Shown in pieces: positions 7,628 to 13,489 of a DNA stretch of 16,887 nt. How positions within the stretch are numbered: the first letter of the stretch is position 1; the number at the start of each line of letters is the position of its first letter. A program made the translations under genes and the position numbers. The notes beneath the pieces are model-generated. The model was not told the DNA's origin and did not search any database. It saw nothing but the letters and a program-made list of their open reading frames with translations. Source of the DNA: JAKAWW01 sp049966775 (GTDB lineage Archaea > Micrarchaeota > Micrarchaeia > Micrarchaeales > Micrarchaeaceae); assembly GCA_049966775.1 (NCBI GenBank), contig JBMFTZ010000020.1:1-16887 (forward strand). The letters are read 5' to 3'.

Positions 7628-7836
7628 GCGCATTCAAACGGGCAGGCCGATGCTGAACTTAAAAGAGCTGCGTGGGATTTGCAGAAATGCGCAGCGACTT
7701 GCAGAAAGGCCTGCTACGCGAAGATACACCAATATTGCCGCGCAGAGACTGCACGCGATAGGTTTATAAGGGCGAAGATCTTATGTCATAATGCAGCTAA
7801 AAATATATGATAATGGTTAATCACTGTGGTGTAAAA
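7628..7836 (+). other. intergenic region with TATA-like boxes
   Basis: This gap follows the flippase stop. Its first part folds into a possible nested stem-loop (listed separately). At 7763-7768 is TTTATA within GGTTTATAAGGG, a good archaeal promoter candidate with an expected transcript start near 7791. A second A/T box, AAAAATATATGAT (7797-7809), would start transcripts near 7830, seven bases before an ATG at 7837. One of these probably drives the epimerase-like gene, with or without the small upstream frame. Confidence 0.4.
7641..7715. ncRNA. possible structured RNA (nested stem-loop)
   Basis: Outer arms GCAGGCC (7642-7648) and GGCCTGC (7708-7714) are perfectly complementary. Inside them GCTGCG (7667-7672) and CGCAGC (7690-7695) are again perfectly complementary, with two possible wobble pairs extending the inner stem. 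The two stems are separated by an asymmetric internal loop. A 9-base direct repeat TTGCAGAAA (7679-7687 and 7699-7707) occupies the apical loop and the 3' side of the internal loop. The shape recalls H/ACA guide RNAs, but no ACA box sits at the expected place after the outer stem, so the class is not assigned. It could also be a structured 3' end of the flippase transcript. The strand is unknown. Confidence 0.25.
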
Positions 7837-7998
7837 ATGGTCGCAGCAGGTACTTTGCATGCGATAGATGCATTGCTAACTCCTGTCTTATGGCTAATAC
7901 GCACAAGCACGGCATCGCAGAGCATAAATAGAACCATCGTAGCCATAATAACTGGAAAGCCGCTTCTCGCTGCATCCGGGTGTGGTTATGGGTCTTGA
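7837..7998 (+). CDS. possible small hypothetical protein (53 residues)
   Basis: An open frame starting at an ATG seven bases after an expected transcript start, and ending in a TGA that overlaps the first 11 bases of the epimerase-like gene. Such overlap would allow coupled translation. The product is fairly hydrophobic in two stretches (around ALLTPVLWLI and TIVAIITGKPLLAA) and resembles no family I recognise. Its codons (many ATA, AGC, GCA) look like those of the neighbours. The frame could extend upstream to an ATG at 7807. It may equally be an untranslated leader that happens to be open. Confidence 0.3.
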   Translation: MVAAGTLHAIDALLTPVLWLIRTSTASQSINRTIVAIITGKPLLAASGCGYGS

Positions 7999-8947
7999 AG
8001 AAACTGCAGGCAACATACTCGTCACTGGAGCATCAGGCAGGCTTGGAAGCGCGCTAGTAAAAGCGCTTATAGCTAAAGGCTACCGTGTAAATGCACTTGT
8101 GCAGAAGGGCGACAATGAGGTGGAAGGTGCGTCCACATTCTTTGCTGATATAAACGACAAAGCAACTATAGAAAAGGCATTTGAAAACGTTGACATCGCA
8201 GTGCATCTTGCGGCAATAGTAAGCCAGTACAAGTTTGGCAAAGTTGCGATACACAGGGTTAACGTTGAGGGCACCCGCAACGTGGTTGACCTGTGCAAAA
8301 TCCACAACGTGAACAGGATAATATTTGCGAGCACGGTTGATGTTTACGGTCAAAACAGGCAAAACGTGCTAAATGAAGGCTCCACGCTTAAGCCTGCAGA
8401 TGCGTATGGCAAAAGCAAGGTTGAAGCAGAGCGCATCATTGTATCGTCAGGCATTGCCTATACCATATTCCGGATGGCTGTGATATATGGCCCAGCGTTC
8501 GAGGCCTCTTTTTTCAAAGTATTCGATGCTGTGGCAAAAGGCAAGGCATATATAATCGGCGATGGGGTTAACGTGCTTTCCCTAATAAACATAAAAGACG
8601 TTGTAAACGCTTATATTCTTGCCATTCAAGGCGGTGGTGCGCCGTCAGGAATATACAATCTAGGCGACGGTATGTACTATACGCAAAGCTACCTATACAA
8701 CTTGGCAGCTAGGCTGCTTGGCGTAAATAGCATGCCGAAGCACATAAGCAAGCTTCTCGCATTTATCGTAGCAAGGGCAAAGGGCTTTGATATTGACGAA
8801 TTGAGATTTATAACAAGCAATAGGAAGCTTGACATTAGCAAAGTGAAGAAGGAGCTCAGCTTCACGCCAAAAGTGGACATAATAAATGGTGGCTCAGAGC
8901 TTGTGAACATGTTTAAGGGCTCTCCCAAAAACGATCAGGCTATTTGA
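7988..8947 (+). CDS. NAD(P)-dependent epimerase/dehydratase (extended SDR family)
   Basis: A 319-residue soluble oxidoreductase of the extended short-chain dehydrogenase family. The Rossmann motif GASGRLG lies about 13 residues from the start (ILVTGASGRLGSALV). The motif DIAVHLAA follows, then FASTVDVYG with the active-site Ser/Thr region, and the catalytic YGKSK (Tyr-x3-Lys). IFRMAVIYGP and IYNLGDG match sugar-nucleotide epimerases and dihydroflavonol-reductase-like enzymes. The substrate cannot be settled; a nucleotide-sugar or related hydroxy/keto compound is likely. The ATG at 7988 is preferred because GGGTG (7978-7982) ends 5 bases upstream. A GTG at 7982 would add only two residues and would lie within that site. 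It is convergent with the oxidoreductase operon. Confidence 0.85.
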   Translation: MGLEETAGNILVTGASGRLGSALVKALIAKGYRVNALVQKGDNEVEGASTFFADINDKATIEKAFENVDIAVHLAAIVSQYKFGKVAIHRVNVEGTRNVVDLCKIHNVNRIIFASTVDVYGQNRQNVLNEGSTLKPADAYGKSKVEAERIIVSSGIAYTIFRMAVIYGPAFEASFFKVFDAVAKGKAYIIGDGVNVLSLINIKDVVNAYILAIQGGGAPSGIYNLGDGMYYTQSYLYNLAARLLGVNSMPKHISKLLAFIVARAKGFDIDELRFITSNRKLDISKVKKELSFTPKVDIINGGSELVNMFKGSPKNDQAI

Positions 8948-9059
8948 AGCTTGTGTATGCATGTTCATCAAAAGCAAGGTTTATGTATAGGCAAGTTCTT
9001 CGGTGCTGTGCCCGACTTCCTTGCAACATAGTCGTGTGCGAGCCCGCTTCAACTGCAGC

Positions 9060-9923
9060 TCACGCGTAACTTTCAAGCAGGCTGCGCACTTGGTTCTTTG
9101 TAGGCATGGGCTGCTTTATCAAAGGCCCCTGCCTTAACGTTATGTCAAGCTCATTGTATGTTGGCTTATTCTCCCTATATATGAGCCCAAGAGGTATCCT
9201 CTGCCAATTTGTTTTTTCCGTTTCTATAGCCTTCTGGAATGCGCTTATCTTGTCCTCTGGATTGTAATCCGAATCAAGCTTGTAGACCCTCTGCCTGAAC
9301 CAGTCATACGTGTTAAGCGTATTAAATGTTACACAGGGGCTCAGTGCATCAATAAACGCAAAGCCTTTGTGCAGTATGCCCCCTTTTATAAGTTCGGCAA
9401 GCTGCATCGGGTCTCCAGAAAAGCCTCTTGCCACATATGTCGCGCCTGCACTTATTGCAACCGAAAGTGGATTTATCGGTTCCTCGATTTCGCCAAAAGG
9501 CGTAGACTTTGTCTTGGTTCCAATCAAGGTGGTGGGAGAAGCCTGGCCTGTTGTGAGACCGTATATCTGGTTATCCATTACGATATACGTGATATCTAAA
9601 TTTCTTCGCGCTGTGTGTATAAAGTGATTACCCCCTATGCCATAGCCGTCTCCGTCGCCGCCAACTCCAATAACGGTAAGCTCGTCATTAGCGAGCTTAA
9701 CTCCCATTGCAATAGGAAGAACTCTTCCGTGAATGCCGTGTATGCCGTACGTGCTAAATGTGTGTGGCATGGCAGAACTGCACCCAATGCCCGCCACGAT
9801 CAGCACCCTGCTTTTGTCTATACCAAGATCAACAAGCGCCTTATTTAGCGCTGCGTGCACGCCAAAATCCCCGCAGCCGGGGCACCATATGGGTTTTACA
9901 TCAGATGCGTAATTTGTTGCCAT
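9060..9923 (-). CDS. korB: 2-oxoacid:ferredoxin oxidoreductase, beta subunit
   Basis: The thiamine-diphosphate and iron-sulfur subunit of an enzyme that oxidatively decarboxylates 2-oxoacids to acyl-CoA with reduction of ferredoxin, in the cytoplasm. The 287-residue protein contains WCPGCG (Cys14, Cys17), GIGCSS (Cys48) and LSPCVTF (Cys197), the four cysteines expected to hold the single [4Fe-4S] cluster at the same positions or nearly so as in the Sulfolobus enzyme. The thiamine-binding GDGDG is at 89-93, with MDNQIYGLTTGQ at 116-127. STYGIHGIHGRVLPIAMG is also typical. The start is the ATG at 9923, one base after the alpha-subunit stop. A longer frame reaching 9989 overlaps the alpha gene and lacks homology, so it is rejected. 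Substrate (pyruvate, 2-oxoglutarate or broad) is not decided by the sequence. Confidence 0.93.
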   Translation of the reverse strand: MATNYASDVKPIWCPGCGDFGVHAALNKALVDLGIDKSRVLIVAGIGCSSAMPHTFSTYGIHGIHGRVLPIAMGVKLANDELTVIGVGGDGDGYGIGGNHFIHTARRNLDITYIVMDNQIYGLTTGQASPTTLIGTKTKSTPFGEIEEPINPLSVAISAGATYVARGFSGDPMQLAELIKGGILHKGFAFIDALSPCVTFNTLNTYDWFRQRVYKLDSDYNPEDKISAFQKAIETEKTNWQRIPLGLIYRENKPTYNELDITLRQGPLIKQPMPTKNQVRSLLESYA

Positions 9924-9924
9924 T

Positions 9925-11658
9925 TTACCAACCCTTTGCAAGCAGTTTTGCCTGCTCTGCAATCTCCTTAGGTGTAAACGCCTCTCCATCGTATTTTAAT
10001 ATGCGCTTTTCTACATCTACGCCTGTGATGGATTTTATATGCTGTGCAAGCTGACCCGTAAAGTTGTATTCGACGTCTATGAGCTTCTTGCCCTTTAGTA
10101 TTTGTAGGGTTTTTTCTGCATCAAGTGGCAGCAGATAGCTGAATGATATCACCCCGAAGCGGAGCCCTTCGTTGCTTAGAAGATTTGCCGCTTCCTTTGC
10201 TGGCATTGTTGCCGATCCAAAAGTTACGAAGAAGTAATCTGCCTCTTCATCTTCCAATTCCGGCCTAAAAAGATCCTCATTCTTGAGCATCGTATCTATT
10301 TTGCGCATTCTTTTCTCATGCATCTTTTTTCTTTTCTCTACGTATTCGTCTATCCCCGCAAAAACGTCGCTTATCAAGTCCCCGTGTTCGTTGTGCTCAT
10401 CGCTGGCGGCAACGAACTCTAGGCCAGGCGTGCCTGGTATCGATCTTGGCGAAATTCCGTCATCTGTGATCTTATACCTGTCAAACCTGCTCCCACCGAT
10501 AGCCTCTACCTGTATTTTACCCCTGTCTACCTTCACTCCTTCTACATCAAGGTCTTCTATCCCTTCTATGTGCTCTGCCAAGTATAGGTCGCTCAGTATT
10601 ATCACAGGGCACTGGTACCGCTCTGCGAGATTAAACGCTTCGGAAGCTATTTTGAAGCTTTCTTCTGTATTTCTCGGTGCGACAACGATCCTTGGAAATT
10701 CACCCTGTGAAGCATGGCTCACAAACAGCAAGTCGGATTGTTCGGTTTTCGTTGGTAGCCCTGTGCTAGGCCCTGTTCTCTCCACATCTACAACAACTAA
10801 GGGTGCTTCTATCATTCCAGCCAGACCTAAGGCCTCAACCATCAGTGAAAAGCCTCCGCCGCTCGTGCCACACATAGCCCTCACTCCCGCGCTTGCCGCA
10901 CCTATAGCCGAGTTTATTGCGGTTATCTCGTCTTCGGTCTGTTTAAACACTATTCCAAGGTTTTCATGTGAAGCAAACCAGTGCAGTATGCCGCTTGCAG
11001 GTGTCATCGGATACGCAGCATAAAATTTGCACCCCGCCGCGTATGCTCCTATGGACAGTACGGTATTTCCATCTAGTACGTAGCGCCTTTTACTGTCATT
11101 TTTAATATCAAAAGCTTTTTCCACACCTGCAAAATTATAGCCTTCTGTGGCTGCTTTTATGTTTTGATCGGCAACCTGTTGGCTTTTTTTTGAAAATGTC
11201 TCGTTGATAAGTTCATTTGCCACAGCTATGTCAATGCCTACAAGCTTGAGTACCGCGCCCAGAGCCACAGTATTCCTCATTATCGGATCTCCACCGACCT
11301 TTGTCGCAATATCTAGCAATGGTATGCCTATCCGCTTGATCCCTTGTGGCGCATCGCTTATTGTAACCTTATCCGGATCATAAATTATTATGCCTCCTTC
11401 CTTTACGTGTTTTAATTGATTTGCAATCGCGTCTTGATTTAACGCAACAAGAATATCTATGTCATTGCCATGGCTGTAAATCCTGTCATCAGCTATTCGC
11501 ACTTGATACCACACGTGCCCGCCTTTTATTACAGACTGGTAACTTCTATATCCAAACACATGCCTACCGCTCCTAGCTGCCACCTTAATCAGAAGCATCC
11601 CGCTTGATTCTATGCCGTCGCCGTTTGCTCCAGCGATTCTTATTACAGCTTCGTTCAT
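9925..11658 (-). CDS. korA: 2-oxoacid:ferredoxin oxidoreductase, alpha subunit (gamma-alpha fusion)
   Basis: Partner of the beta subunit. The 577-residue protein fuses an N-terminal gamma domain (about 1-185, opening VIRIAGANGDGIESSG and containing YQSVIKGGHVWYQVR) to the alpha domain that starts near 195. The alpha domain has the YPMTPAS motif (216-222), the equivalent of the YPITPSS element known to be important in the Sulfolobus enzyme, and GPSTGLPTKTEQSDL (296-310). This two-subunit layout without a ferredoxin subunit is the one found in Sulfolobales, haloarchaea and other archaea. The gene overlaps the upstream RNHCP gene by 4 bases and is followed after 1 base by the beta gene, so all three are one translational unit. 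No disrupted motif is seen. Confidence 0.93.
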   Translation of the reverse strand: MNEAVIRIAGANGDGIESSGMLLIKVAARSGRHVFGYRSYQSVIKGGHVWYQVRIADDRIYSHGNDIDILVALNQDAIANQLKHVKEGGIIIYDPDKVTISDAPQGIKRIGIPLLDIATKVGGDPIMRNTVALGAVLKLVGIDIAVANELINETFSKKSQQVADQNIKAATEGYNFAGVEKAFDIKNDSKRRYVLDGNTVLSIGAYAAGCKFYAAYPMTPASGILHWFASHENLGIVFKQTEDEITAINSAIGAASAGVRAMCGTSGGGFSLMVEALGLAGMIEAPLVVVDVERTGPSTGLPTKTEQSDLLFVSHASQGEFPRIVVAPRNTEESFKIASEAFNLAERYQCPVIILSDLYLAEHIEGIEDLDVEGVKVDRGKIQVEAIGGSRFDRYKITDDGISPRSIPGTPGLEFVAASDEHNEHGDLISDVFAGIDEYVEKRKKMHEKRMRKIDTMLKNEDLFRPELEDEEADYFFVTFGSATMPAKEAANLLSNEGLRFGVISFSYLLPLDAEKTLQILKGKKLIDVEYNFTGQLAQHIKSITGVDVEKRILKYDGEAFTPKEIAEQAKLLAKGW

Positions 11659-11963
11659 TTTCTCACTGAAAGAGTTTCAAGAAGTTCCCTGTTATCATTA
11701 TCTGCAGCAATGACGTGCTTCTGCGCGCCGCACCTCTCGCATTTGTAATATATGATAAAATTACCATTTCTTTTAAATTCCGTGTGAACCGGTTTCATCA
11801 TGCCTCCACAATTGGCGCGTCTATCCCCCGGATTGTTGTCAACATGCTTACTCCACAAGCAATTGGGGCAATGGTCAGTATATCCGTTGCCTCTAACAAT
11901 TGTCCCGCAATTTTCGCATGTGAAATCCTCTACTATTTTAGAAAATCTTCGAGCTGCGCGCAT
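11655..11963 (-). CDS. RNHCP-domain zinc-ribbon protein
   Basis: A small protein (102 residues) of the RNHCP family. ARRFSKIVEDFTCENCG begins at residue 4, and CENC (16-19), DHCPNCLWSKHVD (30-42) and NCGGMM (51-56) follow the family layout. Two further cysteines, CERC (75-78), complete what look like two zinc-binding sites. The Arg-Asn that gives the family its name is replaced by Thr-Asp just before His-Cys-Pro. The function of the family is not established; nucleic-acid or protein binding through zinc ribbons is plausible. It is the first gene of the oxidoreductase operon and overlaps the alpha gene by 4 bases. The ATG at 11963 is preferred to a TTG at 11990, because the family match starts just after it and the promoter spacing fits. 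Confidence 0.82.
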   Translation of the reverse strand: MRAARRFSKIVEDFTCENCGTIVRGNGYTDHCPNCLWSKHVDNNPGDRRANCGGMMKPVHTEFKRNGNFIIYYKCERCGAQKHVIAADNDNRELLETLSVRK

Positions 11964-11993
11964 GATAGTACGCCAATTATATTTATTCAAACC

Positions 11994-12004
11994 ATTATAA
12001 ATTC
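11994..12004 (-). promoter_or_regulatory. TATA-like box for the RNHCP-korA-korB operon
   Basis: Read on the minus strand, AATTTATAATG is centred about 36 bases before the RNHCP ATG at 11963. A start near 11973 would leave a ten-base leader. The box lies in the 50-base gap immediately after the NicO-like gene stop, so the oxidoreductase operon can be transcribed independently of the metal operon upstream of it. Confidence 0.45.
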
Positions 12005-12013
12005 ATTTGCTCT

Positions 12014-13021
12014 CTATCGCACTTGAGGGCTAGCGGCAGTGCGCACATATTTGAATTCGATAGCCTTCCTTAGCCCTACATAATAGGAAGCTATACCTAT
12101 TACTGCTACGACTAGCACGACAAGGAAGAATCCTATGTCTAGCGTATCAAGATTGTGTATCTTTATGCCCGTGCTTATACCCAAATTAAGCAAGTTGGGG
12201 AAAGCGATTATCGCCAAGCCCGCAATGATGAAAGTCAAGCCCCCATAATAAAGCACATTCTTGCTTATATACTTGGAGATGAAGGTCATGCCCTCTTTTG
12301 TCAGATTCTTCTTTTTAGTGAGGAAAGTGCCAAAAAATGCGCCAAACATTATCTGCATGACCATTGTGCCTATCCCAAAGAGGAATCCCGGCAGCCATGC
12401 GAGATACATATTGGGCATAGCAGGCACCATCACAAAGTAAAGTATAAGTGCAAACGCGCCGAAACCAAATCCCGCAATGAGCCCGTGCATAAAAGCGAGC
12501 TTTAGCGGCACATCCCTCAATTCTGGCTTGGCATCTTTGGACATTATCGGGTTGATCTTGTGCTCGAATTCCTCTTCCTGATATTTGCTATGCTTCCTGT
12601 GTATACCAGACCATTGCCCAAGCTTCTTTTCTATGTAGTGCCAATGAAGGTACACGCTTTTCTTTGATAAATAGAGGCCTGCTGCTGCCATCGCTGCACC
12701 CACAGCCACATATGTGATGCCAAAAGCAAGCGACGTTGTAAAGATAGCAATAAGTGCAAAGTATGCAACCTCTGAGAGCAAAGCCCTTTGTAGCGTAAAT
12801 CCGCTCGAGAATATGAGTCCTGCCTTCATCCCTCTTCTTGTGCTGTAACTGCCTACTGCATAGGAGAAAGTAATAGGCCAGGTGTGCTCATCAGGCGTTA
12901 CCCCGTGAACAAGCCCGAGGATAAACGATAGTATAATAGCTTCCACAAATGTGACGTTTGTGGGATTCCACAAGTTCAGGTTTATGCTGAGTAATACTAA
13001 GCTTATATATGACAGCATCAT
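12014..13021 (-). CDS. NicO/RcnA-like membrane protein, probable metal transporter
   Basis: A 335-residue integral membrane protein with about seven or eight hydrophobic segments. The first long segment ends in LGLVHGVTPDEHTWP (36-49). The arrangement His39-x4-Asp44-Glu45-His46 resembles, but is not identical to, the H-x4-D-H signature of nickel/cobalt permeases and the H-x-x-x-P-x-H element of RcnA-type exporters. A central hydrophilic loop (about 121-170) carries five histidines (126, 128, 141, 144, 154) and an acidic EEEFE run. A second His-Gly pair opens a later segment (179-180, MHGLIAGFGFGAF). The gene overlaps by 4 bases a DtxR-like metal-responsive regulator, which strongly suggests metal transport. 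The metal and direction are not known. A GGTG site lies five bases before the second ATG (13018), which may be the real start. Confidence 0.65.
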   Translation of the reverse strand: MMLSYISLVLLSINLNLWNPTNVTFVEAIILSFILGLVHGVTPDEHTWPITFSYAVGSYSTRRGMKAGLIFSSGFTLQRALLSEVAYFALIAIFTTSLAFGITYVAVGAAMAAAGLYLSKKSVYLHWHYIEKKLGQWSGIHRKHSKYQEEEFEHKINPIMSKDAKPELRDVPLKLAFMHGLIAGFGFGAFALILYFVMVPAMPNMYLAWLPGFLFGIGTMVMQIMFGAFFGTFLTKKKNLTKEGMTFISKYISKNVLYYGGLTFIIAGLAIIAFPNLLNLGISTGIKIHNLDTLDIGFFLVVLVVAVIGIASYYVGLRKAIEFKYVRTAASPQVR

Positions 13022-13419
13022 CGCACCTTTATTACTATGGGCCTGCCGTGTGGGCAGTTTTTGGGGTTGCCTAAGAATTTCAGCAGGAGTTTCGCGTCTT
13101 CCCTAGTAAGCATATAGTCTATCTTTTGTGCTTCTTTGCATGCGTGATCCTTCTTCATACCTGCTCTGCTAAAAAGGGTTTCTACGCATCTGTGTGCCAT
13201 TATAAGCCCGCTGTATGCATTCTTGCCCTTGCTCGTCACTACTATAATGCCTTTGTGCTCATTTACAAGGCCCTTCACCGAAAGCCTCTTTATAAGGTTA
13301 TACGCAGTGGGCGGCTTTACGTGAACCTTTTTTGCGATGTCTATGAGCCTTGGCGGAAAAGACGAGTAAAACTCGCTTATTGCTACGAGGTATTCTCTTT
13401 CCTTTCGCGTAAGTTCCAT
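13018..13419 (-). CDS. DtxR/MntR-family metal-dependent transcription regulator
   Basis: A 133-residue DNA-binding protein with an N-terminal winged helix-turn-helix (about 5-70; PPRLIDIAKKVHVKPPTAYNLIKRLSVKGLV includes the recognition helix) and a metal-binding and dimerisation domain (about 72-126; AHRCVETLF, then LLKFLGNPKNCPHGRPI). It lacks the C-terminal SH3-like domain, as MntR does. By alignment by eye, His76 and Glu80 match DtxR His79 and Glu83. However, the positions of Cys102, Glu105 and His106 hold Gln98, Asp101 and Tyr102, so the primary metal site is altered. The gene is first in an operon with the NicO-like membrane protein, and an operator-like sequence lies 33 bases upstream. 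Autoregulation by metal is inferred. The expected transcript start falls at or next to the ATG (leaderless). Confidence 0.82.
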   Translation of the reverse strand: MELTRKEREYLVAISEFYSSFPPRLIDIAKKVHVKPPTAYNLIKRLSVKGLVNEHKGIIVVTSKGKNAYSGLIMAHRCVETLFSRAGMKKDHACKEAQKIDYMLTREDAKLLLKFLGNPKNCPHGRPIVIKVR

Positions 13420-13435
13420 GATTTCTTATAGCAGC

Positions 13436-13450
13436 TAAAATATTTAATAA
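13436..13450 (-). promoter_or_regulatory. TATA-like box for the regulator/NicO operon
   Basis: On the minus strand, TTATTAAATATTTTA is centred about 25 bases from the regulator ATG at 13419, so transcripts would start at or beside the ATG. This predicts a leaderless message, consistent with no ribosome site there. The operator-like half-sites begin directly upstream of it. Confidence 0.5.
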
Positions 13451-13451
13451 T

Positions 13452-13478
13452 TACTAATAAGATTAGTATAATACTAAT
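13452..13478. promoter_or_regulatory. operator-like array of three half-sites in 10-bp phase
   Basis: Half-sites TACTAAT (13452-13458), ATTAGTA (13462-13468) and TACTAAT (13472-13478) begin exactly 10 bp apart, one DNA turn. The first and second form a perfect inverted repeat with a 3-base centre. The second and third form a 17-base perfect palindrome (13462-13478) around a central A. The TTAG core resembles the half-site of DtxR/IdeR boxes. The array sits directly upstream of the TATA-like box of the DtxR-like gene, so that protein is the obvious candidate to bind it. Overlapping dyads could take two dimers on opposite faces, as DtxR-family proteins do. Binding is inferred. Confidence 0.6.
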
Positions 13479-13489
13479 TATTGAAAATG

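Noticed and set aside
8948..9059. Possible tRNA or small RNA between the epimerase and korB
   Set aside because: No acceptor arms, T-loop consensus or convincing stem could be found; it is a plain convergent gap of about 110 bases.
9924..9989. 22-residue N-terminal extension of the beta subunit
   Set aside because: It overlaps the alpha-subunit end and the family match begins at the ATG at 9923, one base after the alpha stop.
10283..11023. 246-residue plus-strand frame opposite korA
   Set aside because: Shadow frame opposite a gene with clear domain structure; serine- and isoleucine-rich composition is typical of antisense reading.
11964..11990. TTG start adding nine residues to the RNHCP protein
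   Set aside because: Family similarity begins after the ATG at 11963 and the expected transcript start lies downstream of the TTG.
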